DNA of 64,000 nucleotides. Origin: Massilia sp. PDC64 (GTDB taxonomy: Bacteria > Pseudomonadota > Gammaproteobacteria > Burkholderiales > Burkholderiaceae_D). The notes beneath the pieces are model-generated. The model saw nothing but the letters and a program-made list of their open reading frames with translations, did no database searches and had not been told where the DNA came from. The stretch is taken from contig NZ_FMZS01000013.1 of the NCBI RefSeq assembly GCF_900101265.1, positions 62,001 through 126,000 on the forward strand, given 5' to 3'. Positions 24,359 through 33,612 of this stretch are shown here, piece after piece; the first letter of the stretch is position 1; each line of letters starts with the position of its first letter. Position numbers and translations under genes: made by a program.

Positions 24359-24883
24359 ATGCAAATCGAACAATATCGCGATGCGCTGCTGCTGCTCATG
24401 GTGAGCGTTGCTGCCGTCAACGATCTGGCGACGCGGCGTATTCCGAACCGTCTTCTGCTTGCCGGCCTGGCCGGGGCGTTGCTGCTGCACGGGTTGTCCG
24501 CCGAACCGGGTACTGCGTTGGTGTCCGCATTCGGTGGCATGCTGGTGGGTCTCGCCATCTTCCTGCCGTTCTACCTGGTGCGCGGTATGGCGGCCGGCGA
24601 CGTCAAATTGATGGCCGTGATCGGCTTTTTTACCGGCCCGGCCGAAGCATTTCAGATCGCCATCATCACATGGTGCGCCGGCGGCGTGATGGCGCTGCTG
24701 CTCATCCTGCTGCGCAGCCGCGCGCGGCTGGCCTTCGTCAACATCGGCCGGCTGCTGTCCGGGCTCATCGTACCGGGCACGAAACTGGCCGACATGACGC
24801 TCCCGCAAAGCGCCGGTTCCATGCCTTATGGACTGGCCATCGCGGCCGGCACGATCGTCGTTCTCGTCACTCAATATGGATGA
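24359..24883 (+). CDS. tadV: Prepilin peptidase CpaA/TadV (A24)
   Basis: 174 aa, about six membrane segments. The two catalytic aspartates of A24 peptidases are in AVNDLATRRIPN (D22) and MAAGDVKLMAV (D81). It is the short CpaA/TadV form without the N-methylating domain. It cleaves Flp pilin, and TadE/F pseudopilins where present, at the inner membrane. It lies just behind the pilin attenuator and 94 bp before an AAA+ ATPase gene. Confidence 0.92.
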   Translation: MQIEQYRDALLLLMVSVAAVNDLATRRIPNRLLLAGLAGALLLHGLSAEPGTALVSAFGGMLVGLAIFLPFYLVRGMAAGDVKLMAVIGFFTGPAEAFQIAIITWCAGGVMALLLILLRSRARLAFVNIGRLLSGLIVPGTKLADMTLPQSAGSMPYGLAIAAGTIVVLVTQYG

Positions 24884-24977
24884 GTCCGCTCTTGGCGAAA
24901 CTCAAGGGTGGCCAAAAGACCGGTCGTTAGAATCATTCTGACCTGTTTCGGAAAACAAGCAAGGCAAGGGGGTTCCG

Positions 24978-26342
24978 ATGTTTGAAACGCTATCGACAGG
25001 CAATACCGCGGCGGCGCGGACCGCGCCGCCGGCGCCGCCGGGCGGTCCGGAGATCGCGCCGATCCTGCCGCGCCAGGCAAAGACCGTGCGCGATACCGGA
25101 CTCGAACCGCGCTTCGTGACGGACCTGGTGCTCAAGGCGATCCAGGCCGGCGGCAAGACCCCGTTGACCCATCTGGCCGGCAAACTGCGGCTGTCGATCA
25201 GCGCGCTGCGCGAGGTCCTCAATCCCCTGATCGCGGAACAGCAGGTGGAAGTGGCCTGGTGCGGCGAGTCGGACATCGACATGCAATATCAGCTGACCGC
25301 GCACGGCCAGCGCGGCGCCGTGGACGCTCTGGCGCGTTGCCGCTATCTCGGGCCGGCGCCGGTCACGCTCGCATCGTACCGGGCCGTGGTCGAACGTCAG
25401 GCGTTGCGCCATGCGGACGCGGAGCGCATCACGTCCGCACAGGTCGCCGGCACGCTGGGCGACGAGGGCCTGTCGCAGGCCGCGCGTGACGTGCTGGGCG
25501 CCGCGTTGTACGCACGGCGCTCGCTGCTGCTGTACGGACCGTCCGGCGGCGGCAAGACGACGCTGGCGCGCAAGCTCGGGCGCCTGCTGCCGGGCCCCAT
25601 CGCGGTGCCGTATGCGCTGATGGCCGGGCGCCAGGTGATCCGCCTGTACGATCCCGCCGTGCACGTGGCACCGCCGCCGGTCGCGCGCCAGCAGGAAGAA
25701 CGGCGCAGTTGCGACGCGCGCTGGACCGTATGCCAGCGTCCGCTCGTCCACGTCGGCGCTGAACTGGGACGCGACATGCTCGACCTGCGTTACGACGCGG
25801 AAGAGGGCATGTATCACGCGCCGCCGCACCTGCAGGCGAACAACGGCATGCTGGTGCTCGATGACGTCGGCCGCCAGCGCATCGCCGCCGCCGAGCTGTT
25901 GAACCGCTTCATCGGGCCGTTGGATGCCGGAACCGATCAGTTGTCGCTGCAGGGTGGTCAGGCGGAGCTGGTGCCGTTCGATGCCGCCGTGGTGTTCGCC
26001 ACCAACCTCGCCCCGACCAGCGTATTCGATGATGCGGCGCTGCGCCGCATCGGTTACAAGGCCGACATCGGCGCCTGGTCACCGAACGCTTATCGTGGGC
26101 TGCTGCTGCGCCAGTGCCGACTGCGTCGCATCGACGTCGACGACGCGGCGGTCGACCACCTGATCGAGCGGCTGCACCCGCAATCCGGGCGTGCGCTGCT
26201 GGCCTGCTACCCGGGCGAACTGCTCGACCGGGTCGCCGATTTCGCCGGCTTCGCCGGGACCGAACCGCGTCTCACGATCGCGGCGGTCGAGCAGGCCTGG
26301 CGCAGCATGTTCATCGCTTGCGCGACGGAGAATCAAAAATGA
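24978..26342 (+). CDS. AAA+ ATPase within the tad locus
   Basis: 454 aa, not a standard Tad component. Residues ~40-140 look like a winged-helix region (LTHLAGKLRLSISALREVLNPLI). The AAA core has Walker A GPSGGGKTT (187-195, K193), Walker B MLVLDDV (290-296, D295) and a sensor-like VVFATNLAP. It contains C-x6-C near residue 240. GGGGG precedes the ATG. It overlaps cpaB by 4 bp (ATGA), so it is made with the pilus. It could act as an activator or remodelling factor, or be a regulator of the locus; the role is unknown. Confidence 0.75.
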   Translation: MFETLSTGNTAAARTAPPAPPGGPEIAPILPRQAKTVRDTGLEPRFVTDLVLKAIQAGGKTPLTHLAGKLRLSISALREVLNPLIAEQQVEVAWCGESDIDMQYQLTAHGQRGAVDALARCRYLGPAPVTLASYRAVVERQALRHADAERITSAQVAGTLGDEGLSQAARDVLGAALYARRSLLLYGPSGGGKTTLARKLGRLLPGPIAVPYALMAGRQVIRLYDPAVHVAPPPVARQQEERRSCDARWTVCQRPLVHVGAELGRDMLDLRYDAEEGMYHAPPHLQANNGMLVLDDVGRQRIAAAELLNRFIGPLDAGTDQLSLQGGQAELVPFDAAVVFATNLAPTSVFDDAALRRIGYKADIGAWSPNAYRGLLLRQCRLRRIDVDDAAVDHLIERLHPQSGRALLACYPGELLDRVADFAGFAGTEPRLTIAAVEQAWRSMFIACATENQK

Positions 26343-27193
26343 AGAACAAGCGTGCCATCCTCGTCATGGCCGTCGCGATCCTGTTCGGATGCGCGGCCGT
26401 CGTGTTCGCATCGCGCTGGCTGCTGAAGCAGCCGGGCAGCAGCAGCGGCCGCATTCTCGTGGCCGCCACCGACATCAGCCTCGGCCAGCGCCTGACGCCC
26501 GAGATGTTCAAGCTGGCCGACTGGCCCGCCGACAGCGTCCCGAAAGGTGCCTTCACGGATCCGCAGAAACTCGGCGGCCGCGTCCTCAAGACGAACCTGC
26601 TGATGGGCGAGCCGGTCAGCGAGGCCAGGCTGGCGCCGGCCGGCACGCTTGGCGGATTGTCCGCGCTGATTACCGAAGGCAAGCGTGCGATCACCGTGCG
26701 CGTGAACGACGTGATCGGTGTGGCCGGCTTCGCGCTGCCGGGCAATTACGTCGACATCATCGTCAGTACCCAGAAGGACGTGCCGCCCGGCGCTGACGTC
26801 CGCCAGCAGAACATCTCGAAGATCGTGCTGGAGCGGATCCTCGTGCTGGCCGTCGCCCAGGAAGTCAACCGTGACGAGACCAAGCCGAAGGTCGTCAACG
26901 CGGTCACGCTGGAAGTAACGCCGGAGCAGGCCGAAAAGCTCGACCTGGCGCGCAGCGTCGGCACGCTGTCGCTGGCCCTGCGCAACCAGGTCGACCCGCA
27001 ATCGGCCAGTACCGAAGGCGCGACCAAGCTCACGCTGCTGCCGGAAGTGCCGCCGCCGGCGCCGCGCAAGCCCGCGCCGAAGCCGGCACCCGTGGTGCGC
27101 CCCGCGCCGGTGGTGGTCAAGGTGGCGGCGCCGGTGCGACGCGATTGCGTCACCGTGCTCAACGGCCTGCGCGTGTCGCAGGAGTGCTTCTGA
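26339..27193 (+). CDS. cpaB: Flp pilus assembly protein CpaB/RcpC
   Basis: 284 aa. One N-terminal membrane anchor (KRAILVMAVAILFGCAAVVFA), then a SAF-like domain (ILVAATDISLGQRLTPEMFK ... GGRVLKTNLLMGEPV) and the RcpC/CpaB region ITVRVNDVIGVAGFALPGNYVDII. The tail is Pro/Ala/Lys-rich (~230-260) with two cysteines near the end. It is a periplasmic component that works with the secretin. Translation is coupled to the ATPase gene upstream. Confidence 0.9.
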   Translation: MKNKRAILVMAVAILFGCAAVVFASRWLLKQPGSSSGRILVAATDISLGQRLTPEMFKLADWPADSVPKGAFTDPQKLGGRVLKTNLLMGEPVSEARLAPAGTLGGLSALITEGKRAITVRVNDVIGVAGFALPGNYVDIIVSTQKDVPPGADVRQQNISKIVLERILVLAVAQEVNRDETKPKVVNAVTLEVTPEQAEKLDLARSVGTLSLALRNQVDPQSASTEGATKLTLLPEVPPPAPRKPAPKPAPVVRPAPVVVKVAAPVRRDCVTVLNGLRVSQECF

Positions 27194-27213
27194 ACTTCAT
27201 CCAGGGTAAAGCC

Positions 27214-28761
27214 ATGAACGGATGCTTGACGCCATCACCGCTGCTTCGCTGCCTGTTCGCCGCCGGCCTGGCGCTGGCGGCCGCCGGCCCCGCAGGCGCG
27301 GCCGCCAAATCGAAAGCCCAGGCCGCGGACAACCCGGCCGACGCCGCACCGCTGCGCGCCGAGGCCGGGCCCAACTGCAAGGGCGAGGCCGCGAAGCCGG
27401 CTCAACTGGCCCTGCAGGTCGGCAAGTCCAGCCTGATGCGCCTGCCGGAGCCGGTCCAGCACCGCAGCGTCGGCAACCCGCTCGTCGTGCAGGCCCTGAT
27501 GGTGGCGCCCGATACGCTGTACATCGCCGGCGTCGACGTGGGCACGACCAATATGATCATCCAGGGCAAGAGTGGCCTGTGCAGCGTACTCGACATCACC
27601 GTCGCCATGGATCCGTCGGCCCTGCAGGCGATGCTGGCCACCGCCATGCCGGACGAGCATGACATCAAGGTGCTGGCTGCATCCGACGCGCTGGTGTTGA
27701 CCGGCACCGTGAGCGATGCCGTCGCTGCCGCGCGTGCCGTCGAACTGGCGACCGCTTACGTACGACGCCCGCTGCGTGCGCTGACGGTGCCCGACAAGGA
27801 AGATGCCGCGAGCCAGAGCCAGCGCGAAAACCAGAACCAGAACAACGCCGCAGCGGCGCGAGTCGTCAACATGCTGGCTGTGCGAGCACCCCAGCAGGTG
27901 CAACTGGAGGTCAAGATCGCCGAAGTATCGAAGAGCCTGCTCGACCGCCTGGAAGGCGGTACCAGATGGACCTTCAGTTCCGGCAGCTGGGGTGCCATGC
28001 TGCTGTCGAATTTCATTACCGGGACGGCGCACGGGGCGCTCACGGTGGGCAAAAGTGTCGACCGCAACCTGACCGCCGCGGCCGAGAAGCAGGACGGCCT
28101 CGTGCGCGTGCTGGCCGAGCCGAACGTGATGGCGATCAGCGGTCAGGAAGGTACGTTCCTGGTGGGCGGCAAGTTCTACATCCCGGTCGCGCAGGACAAC
28201 AACCGGGTAACGCTGGAGGAGAAGGAATTCGGCGTCGGCCTGCGCTTCACGCCGACGGTATTGGGCGGCGGCCGGATCAACCTGCGCGTCGCGCCCGAGG
28301 TGTCGGAGCTGTCGCGCGAAGGCATCGGCCTGTCTGCCACCGGATTCAACGGCACCGCCATCCTGCCGGTCGTGACGACGCGCCGGGCCACCACCACGGT
28401 CCAGCTGTACGACGGCCAGAGCTTTGCGATCGGCGGCCTGATCAAGAGCAACCTGGTCGCCAACCTGAAAGGGCTGCCGGTGCTGGGTGAACTGCCCGTG
28501 CTGGGTGCCCTGTTCCGCAGCGCGGATTATCAGCAGGACCGCACGGAGCTGGTGTTCGTGATCACCGCCCACCTCGTCAAGCCGCTGTCCGGCAACAGCT
28601 ACGAGCTCCCGACGGACAAGGTGGGCGAGCCGTCGCGTACTGGCGTGATGCTGGGCGGCCGCCTGGAAGGAGACCCGCCGAAGGCGACGACAGCAGCCGT
28701 GTCGACGCCCACGCCAGCGACACCTGCGGCACAAAGCCCCGGCGGTTTCGAACTGAAATAG
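27214..28761 (+). CDS. cpaC: Flp pilus secretin CpaC/RcpA
   Basis: 515 aa. A signal peptide to about residue 30 (AGPAGAAA); an N-terminal pilus-and-toxin-secretion domain (LQVGKSSLMRLPEPV); a BON-like region; and a C-terminal secretin domain (VRVLAEPNVMAISGQEGTFLVGGKFYIPV ... VELAP-type GRINLRVAPEVSELS ... TTVQLYDGQSFAIGGL). It forms the outer-membrane channel for the pilus. The start is at 27214 because the signal peptide begins there; the longer frame overlaps cpaB. Confidence 0.92.
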   Translation: MNGCLTPSPLLRCLFAAGLALAAAGPAGAAAKSKAQAADNPADAAPLRAEAGPNCKGEAAKPAQLALQVGKSSLMRLPEPVQHRSVGNPLVVQALMVAPDTLYIAGVDVGTTNMIIQGKSGLCSVLDITVAMDPSALQAMLATAMPDEHDIKVLAASDALVLTGTVSDAVAAARAVELATAYVRRPLRALTVPDKEDAASQSQRENQNQNNAAAARVVNMLAVRAPQQVQLEVKIAEVSKSLLDRLEGGTRWTFSSGSWGAMLLSNFITGTAHGALTVGKSVDRNLTAAAEKQDGLVRVLAEPNVMAISGQEGTFLVGGKFYIPVAQDNNRVTLEEKEFGVGLRFTPTVLGGGRINLRVAPEVSELSREGIGLSATGFNGTAILPVVTTRRATTTVQLYDGQSFAIGGLIKSNLVANLKGLPVLGELPVLGALFRSADYQQDRTELVFVITAHLVKPLSGNSYELPTDKVGEPSRTGVMLGGRLEGDPPKATTAAVSTPTPATPAAQSPGGFELK

Positions 28762-28770
28762 GAGAGAGCA

Positions 28771-29049
28771 ATGGCCATCAGATGCAAGCGAATGGCGTGC
28801 GTGGCGCTGGCGGGCATGCTGCTGTACGGATGCAGCACGACCCCGCGTTTCGACCAACAGTTCGGCACCGCCGTGCGCGCCAACGTGGCCGCGCAGGTGC
28901 TCGATCCGGCCGCCGCGGCCAATACGAATCCGGCCGCCGGCATGGAGGGCACCGCCGCCGTCATCTCGCAGGAGCGCTACCAGAATTCGTTCAAGGAGCC
29001 GGAGAAACCCATCAGGGCGCTGGTCGTCAGCGGGGTGGGCAGCAAGTGA
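28771..29049 (+). CDS. Small lipoprotein of the tad locus
   Basis: 92 aa. Lipobox LLYGC with C21; the mature part has FDQQFGTAVRANVAAQVLDP and ends with a stretch including RYQNSFKEP. Small lipoproteins of this kind commonly follow the secretin in tad loci of Burkholderiales and may act as the secretin's pilotin (RcpB/CpaD role), but similarity to those is not evident by eye. GGAGAG precedes the ATG; it is 9 bp after cpaC. Confidence 0.75.
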   Translation: MAIRCKRMACVALAGMLLYGCSTTPRFDQQFGTAVRANVAAQVLDPAAAANTNPAAGMEGTAAVISQERYQNSFKEPEKPIRALVVSGVGSK

Positions 29050-29106
29050 GTCGTCCGCGCTTTTCCAATGACATGATTTTGACCGAATGCCGTCCCAAGG
29101 ACCACG

Positions 29107-30279
29107 ATGAAAGCCTTCCTGATCAGCCGCGACACCCAGCTTTACGCGGAGATCGCCTCCCAGGGCGCTGCACGCGTGCCGCCGTTGAATGTCGCCGCCA
29201 GCCGCGCCAGCCTGCGCGATGCGCTCGAGCGTCCGCTGCCTGACGGTCCGAGCCTGATCATCGTCGACATCAGCGATGCCGATGCCGCCGACGGCGACCT
29301 GCTCGAGCGCCTGACCCGCCACTACTCGGCAGCGCATTTCATGCTGCTGACCGACAATCACCATCCGGATCTCCTGATCCGGGCCATGCGCGCCGGCGTG
29401 CGCGAAGTGCTGCAGCTGCCGCTCGTGCACCGCGCGCTGCACGAGGCAATCGACCGCATCGCCGCCAGCGCCGGCGTGGCCACGATGCGCGACGGGAAGA
29501 TACTCGCCTTCATCGCATGCAAGGGCGGCAGCGGCGCTACCTTCATTTCCACCAACTTCGGCTACGCGCTGGCCACGCTGGCGGACAAGAAGGTGCTGCT
29601 GATCGACCTGCATCGCCAGTTCGGCGACGCCACGCTGTACGTGTCGGACCAGAGGCCGGCCATGACGCTGTCGGACGTGTGCCAGCAGATCGCGCGCATC
29701 GACGGTCCGTTCCTGGAATCGTGCCTCGTGCATGTGGCGCCCGGTTTCGGCGTGCTGGCGGCCGCCGACGACCCTGGCCAGACGATCGAGGCAAAGCCCG
29801 AACACATCGACACGATCCTGCGCGTCGCGCGCCAGCACTACGACTACATCCTGCTCGACGTCGGGCGCCAGATCGACGCCGTGTCGCTGCGCGCGCTCGA
29901 CAGCACCGACGCGATCTACCCGGTGCTGCAGCTGGCCCTGCCGGACATCCGCGACGCCCGGCGCCTGCTCGACATCTTCCGCTCGCTCGGCTACGTGACC
30001 GACCACATCCGCCTGATCGTCAACCGCTACGAAAAGGGCGGCAAGCTGCGCCTGTCGGACCTGCACGCGGCGCTGGGCGCGGAAGTGCTGCACACCGTCC
30101 CCAACGATTACATCGCCGTCACCGATTCCGTCAACCAGGGCATCCCGGTGCTGCAGCTGTCGCGCGGCAGCGCCGCCGCGCGCAGTCTGGCCGACCTGGT
30201 CGAAGTGGTGACCGCACGCCGCATCCCCGAAGCCAAGGGGCTGTTCGACCGCCTCTTCGGGCGCGGCGAAGACGATTGA
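29107..30279 (+). CDS. tadZ: Pilus assembly ATPase TadZ/CpaE
   Basis: 390 aa. Atypical receiver-like N-terminal domain (1-~130), then a ParA/MinD-like domain. The deviant Walker A is CKGGSGATF (138-146): the first Lys (K139) is present but the P-loop Lys is replaced by Ala (A144), as seen in TadZ branches. IDLHRQFGDATLYV and LLDVGRQID follow. It positions the pilus machinery at the cell pole. ATP hydrolysis may be weak or lost. Confidence 0.9.
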   Translation: MKAFLISRDTQLYAEIASQGAARVPPLNVAASRASLRDALERPLPDGPSLIIVDISDADAADGDLLERLTRHYSAAHFMLLTDNHHPDLLIRAMRAGVREVLQLPLVHRALHEAIDRIAASAGVATMRDGKILAFIACKGGSGATFISTNFGYALATLADKKVLLIDLHRQFGDATLYVSDQRPAMTLSDVCQQIARIDGPFLESCLVHVAPGFGVLAAADDPGQTIEAKPEHIDTILRVARQHYDYILLDVGRQIDAVSLRALDSTDAIYPVLQLALPDIRDARRLLDIFRSLGYVTDHIRLIVNRYEKGGKLRLSDLHAALGAEVLHTVPNDYIAVTDSVNQGIPVLQLSRGSAAARSLADLVEVVTARRIPEAKGLFDRLFGRGEDD

Positions 30280-30298
30280 TCTTTTCAAGGAGCCGTTC

Positions 30299-31642
30299 AT
30301 GTCCCTGCGCGAACGCCTGTCCGTGACGGACGAGGAGCGTCAGCATCAGCCGGTAGCGGCTGCGGCGCAACAAGCCTACGCGGAACTGAAGAAGACGATG
30401 CACCAGATGATCCTCGACCGGATCGACCTGGAGCGCCTGAAACGCCTGACGAGCGAACAGTTCAAGCACGAACTGGCGCTGCTGGTCCAGCGCATCATCG
30501 AAGAAGAGCGCATCGTGCTGAACCAGCAGGAACGCCACCATCTGGTACTCGACATCCAGCACGAGATGCTCGGCTTCGGCCCGCTCGAGCCGCTGCTGAA
30601 CGATCCGACCATCTCGGACATCCTCGTCAACACCTACGACAAGGTGTACGTCGAGCGGCGCGGCCGCCTGGAACTGACCGACGTTTCATTCCACGACAAC
30701 GCGCACCTCATGAAGATCATCGAGAAAATCGTCTCGCGCGTCGGCCGCCGCGTGGACGAATCGAGTCCGATGGTCGATGCACGCCTGCCGGACGGTTCGC
30801 GGGTCAACGCGATCATCCCGCCGCTGGCGGTCGACGGGCCGCTCGTGTCGATCCGGCGCTTCGGCGCGACGCCGCTCACGGTGCAGAACCTGCTCGACTA
30901 TAAAAGCGTGACACCGCCGATGATCAAGGTGCTCGAGAGCCTCGGCCTCGCCAAGGTGAACATCCTCATCTCGGGCGGTACCGGCAGCGGCAAGACGACG
31001 ATGCTGAACCTGATCTCCGGCTTCATTCCCGGCAACGAGCGCATCGTGACGATCGAGGACGCGGCCGAACTCCAGCTGCGCCAGCCGCACGTCGTGCGCC
31101 TCGAGACGCGCCCCCCGAACATCGAAGGGAAGGGTGAAGTGACGCAGCGCGCGCTCGTGCGTAACTCGTTGCGCATGCGTCCGGACCGCATCATCCTGGG
31201 CGAGGTGCGCGGGCCGGAAGCGCTGGACATGCTGCAGGCCATGAATACCGGCCACGAAGGCTCGCTCGCGACCATCCACGCGAACACGCCGCGCGATGCG
31301 CTCGCGCGCCTGGAGAACATGGTCGGCATGGCCGGCGTGAGCCTGACGCCGCGGGCCATCCGTCAGCAAATAGCCTCTGCCATCACGGTGATCCTGCAGG
31401 CTTCGCGCCTGGCCGACGGCACGCGCAAGGTCGTCAGCATGCAGGAAATCACCGGCATGGAAGGCGACATCATCTCGATGCAGGAGATCTTCCGCTTCGA
31501 GCAGACGGGGATCGACACCGACGGCAAGGTGCAGGGCCATTTCTGTGCCACGGGCGTGCGGCCGCGCTTCGCCGACCGCCTGCGCATGTTCGGCGCGGCG
31601 GTGCCCGAGGACACCTTCGATCCCGACCGCGTGTTCACCTGA
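30299..31642 (+). CDS. tadA: Secretion/pilus ATPase TadA/CpaF
   Basis: 447 aa. An N-terminal helical domain, then the type II/IV secretion ATPase core: Walker A GGTGSGKTT (226-234, K232), TIEDAAELQL (Asp box), GEVRGPEALDMLQAMNTGHEGSLATIHAN (Walker B and His box). It powers pilus extension and probably retraction, from the cytosolic face. AAGGAG seven bases upstream of the ATG. It is co-transcribed with tadB and tadC. Confidence 0.96.
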   Translation: MSLRERLSVTDEERQHQPVAAAAQQAYAELKKTMHQMILDRIDLERLKRLTSEQFKHELALLVQRIIEEERIVLNQQERHHLVLDIQHEMLGFGPLEPLLNDPTISDILVNTYDKVYVERRGRLELTDVSFHDNAHLMKIIEKIVSRVGRRVDESSPMVDARLPDGSRVNAIIPPLAVDGPLVSIRRFGATPLTVQNLLDYKSVTPPMIKVLESLGLAKVNILISGGTGSGKTTMLNLISGFIPGNERIVTIEDAAELQLRQPHVVRLETRPPNIEGKGEVTQRALVRNSLRMRPDRIILGEVRGPEALDMLQAMNTGHEGSLATIHANTPRDALARLENMVGMAGVSLTPRAIRQQIASAITVILQASRLADGTRKVVSMQEITGMEGDIISMQEIFRFEQTGIDTDGKVQGHFCATGVRPRFADRLRMFGAAVPEDTFDPDRVFT

Positions 31643-31666
31643 ACCGCATCGCCGCGAAAGTCACGC

Positions 31667-32644
31667 ATGGACATCCTCTTCTACGGATTCATCGTCTTCC
31701 TGTTCGCTGCCGTCATCCTCGGCATCGAAGGCGTCTATCTATGGTGGGTGAGTACGCATGGCGCCAGCGCCCAGCGGATCGCGCGGCGGCTGCAGCTGAT
31801 GTCGGGGAATCAGGGCCGCAGCGCCGAACGCATCTCGATCCTGAAGCTGCGCCGCTTCAGCCGGCACGACCTGGTCGACCATCTGCTGCAGCGTTTCCGC
31901 TTCGCGCATCGGCTTGACAGGCTCCTGGTGCAGTCCGGCATCGCGTGGTCGGTCGAGCGCTTCCTGCTGTGCTCTGTCGCGACGATGCTGGTGGCCGCCT
32001 ACCTCGTGATGCAGTGGCCGATGCCGCTGCCGGTACGCGTCGGGATCGTACTGCTGTGCGTCCACGTGCCGCTGCTGCTGGTGCGGCGCGCGCGCATGCG
32101 CCGCCTCGCGCGCATCGAGGAGCAGTTGCCCGATGCGGCCGACTTCATCGCGCGCGCGCTGCGTGCCGGGCACTCGTTTTCGAACGTGCTGCAAATCGTC
32201 GGCAACGAACTGCCGGAACCGCTCAGCGGCGAGTTCCGCATCGCGCGCGAGGAAATCAACTATGGCGTGCCGTTGGGCGAAGCGCTGCACAACATGGCGG
32301 CACGCATTCCGCTGACCGACCTGCGCTACCTCGTCATCGCCATCCTGATCCAGCGCGAGACCGGCGGCAACCTGGCCGAGATCCTCACCAACATCGGCTA
32401 CATCATCCGCGGCCGCCTGCAGCTGGCGGCGAAGGTCCGCGTGCTGTCGGCGGAAGGGCGCATGTCGGCCTGGATCCTCGGGCTGCTGCCGTTCGCCGTG
32501 GGCGCCATGCTGGTGCTGGTGAATCGCGCCTACGTCATGGTGCTGTGGACCGATCCGACCGGCGTCAAGCTGCTCTGGACCGCGCTGGTGATGATCATCA
32601 TCGGCGTCATCTGGCTGAAGAAGGTGATCCGCATCCGCATCTGA
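31667..32644 (+). CDS. tadB: Inner-membrane pilus protein TadB
   Basis: 325 aa with membrane segments near the N-terminus (~5-25), ~100-135 and at the C-terminus, flanking a GspF/T2SSF domain (LPDAADFIARALRAGHSFSNVLQIVGNELPEPL-type block). It forms the platform with TadC on which TadA acts. Preceded by tadA by 24 bp; ends 10 bp before tadC. Confidence 0.93.
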   Translation: MDILFYGFIVFLFAAVILGIEGVYLWWVSTHGASAQRIARRLQLMSGNQGRSAERISILKLRRFSRHDLVDHLLQRFRFAHRLDRLLVQSGIAWSVERFLLCSVATMLVAAYLVMQWPMPLPVRVGIVLLCVHVPLLLVRRARMRRLARIEEQLPDAADFIARALRAGHSFSNVLQIVGNELPEPLSGEFRIAREEINYGVPLGEALHNMAARIPLTDLRYLVIAILIQRETGGNLAEILTNIGYIIRGRLQLAAKVRVLSAEGRMSAWILGLLPFAVGAMLVLVNRAYVMVLWTDPTGVKLLWTALVMIIIGVIWLKKVIRIRI

Positions 32645-32654
32645 GGAGACATCG

Positions 32655-33596
32655 ATGACTCGCGCACAGCTGCTGTTCCTGTTGATCGTCTTCGTGGTCG
32701 TCTGCGGCCTCGGCTGGCTCGCGGCGGTGCTGTTCGCGCCTGCCGCGCTGCGGGCCCGGCTGGCGAGCTTCATGGGCCGCAGGGACGACAGCCAGGCGGA
32801 GCGCAACGGCTGGGTCGAACGTGTCGCGCGCGCCGTCAAGCCGCTGACCAAATTGTCGGTGCCGGACGAAGGCTGGGAGAAGTCGGCATTGCGTACCCGC
32901 TTCATGAACGCCGGCTGGCGTAATCCGGCGACGCCGACGCTGTACTTCGCCGCCAAGACGGTCCTGGCGCTGGGGCTGCCCGCGCTGGTCGGCATCGTGC
33001 TGGCCTTCGTGACCGCCACCCTCGCAAATGTCGAAATCGTGTTCCTGCTGCTGCTTGCGGCGACGTGCGGCTACTATCTTCCGAACGTGGTCCTGGAGCG
33101 CATCATCAAGCGCCGCAAGCGCGACATCTTCGAAAACATTCCCGATGCGCTCGACCTGCTTACGGTGTGCGTGGAGGCTGGCCTGAGCCTCGAGCGCGCC
33201 CTGGTCAAGGTCGCCGCCGAGATCCACATCAAGAGCGTCACGCTGGGCCAGGAACTGCAACTGGTGCTGATGGAGATGCGCGCCGGCTTCAGCAAGGAAA
33301 AGGCACTGCGCAACTTCGCGCTGCGCGTGGGACTGGACGACGTCGACTCGCTCGTCGCCATGCTGATCCAGTCCGAGCGCTTCGGCACCAGCATCGGCGA
33401 CGCCTTGCGCGTGTACTCGGAAACGCTGCGCGGCAAGCGCCGCATGGTGGCGGAAGAGGCGGCCGCCAAGATCGGGTTGAAACTGTTATTTCCCCTCATC
33501 TTCTGCATTTTCCCGACCTTGTTGATGGTGTTGCTGGGTCCTGCCGGCATCCAGATCACCAAGCTTTTCGCCAGCACCCTCGGCGGTTCCAACTGA
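32655..33596 (+). CDS. tadC: Inner-membrane pilus protein TadC
   Basis: 313 aa. Membrane segments at the N-terminus (LLFLLIVFVVVCGLGWLAAV), around 95-135 and at the C-terminus (IFCIFPTLLMVLLGPAGI), with a T2SSF domain between (NIPDALDLLTVCVEAGLSLERAL). It partners TadB. GAGGAGA precedes the ATG. Confidence 0.93.
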   Translation: MTRAQLLFLLIVFVVVCGLGWLAAVLFAPAALRARLASFMGRRDDSQAERNGWVERVARAVKPLTKLSVPDEGWEKSALRTRFMNAGWRNPATPTLYFAAKTVLALGLPALVGIVLAFVTATLANVEIVFLLLLAATCGYYLPNVVLERIIKRRKRDIFENIPDALDLLTVCVEAGLSLERALVKVAAEIHIKSVTLGQELQLVLMEMRAGFSKEKALRNFALRVGLDDVDSLVAMLIQSERFGTSIGDALRVYSETLRGKRRMVAEEAAAKIGLKLLFPLIFCIFPTLLMVLLGPAGIQITKLFASTLGGSN

Positions 33597-33612
33597 ACGA
33601 ATGGAGATTGTC

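Noticed and set aside
27235..30300. A 1021-codon open frame on the minus strand across cpaC, the lipoprotein gene and tadZ
   Set aside because: It spans three genes with clear motifs and intergenic gaps; it is a stop-free artefact of high GC.
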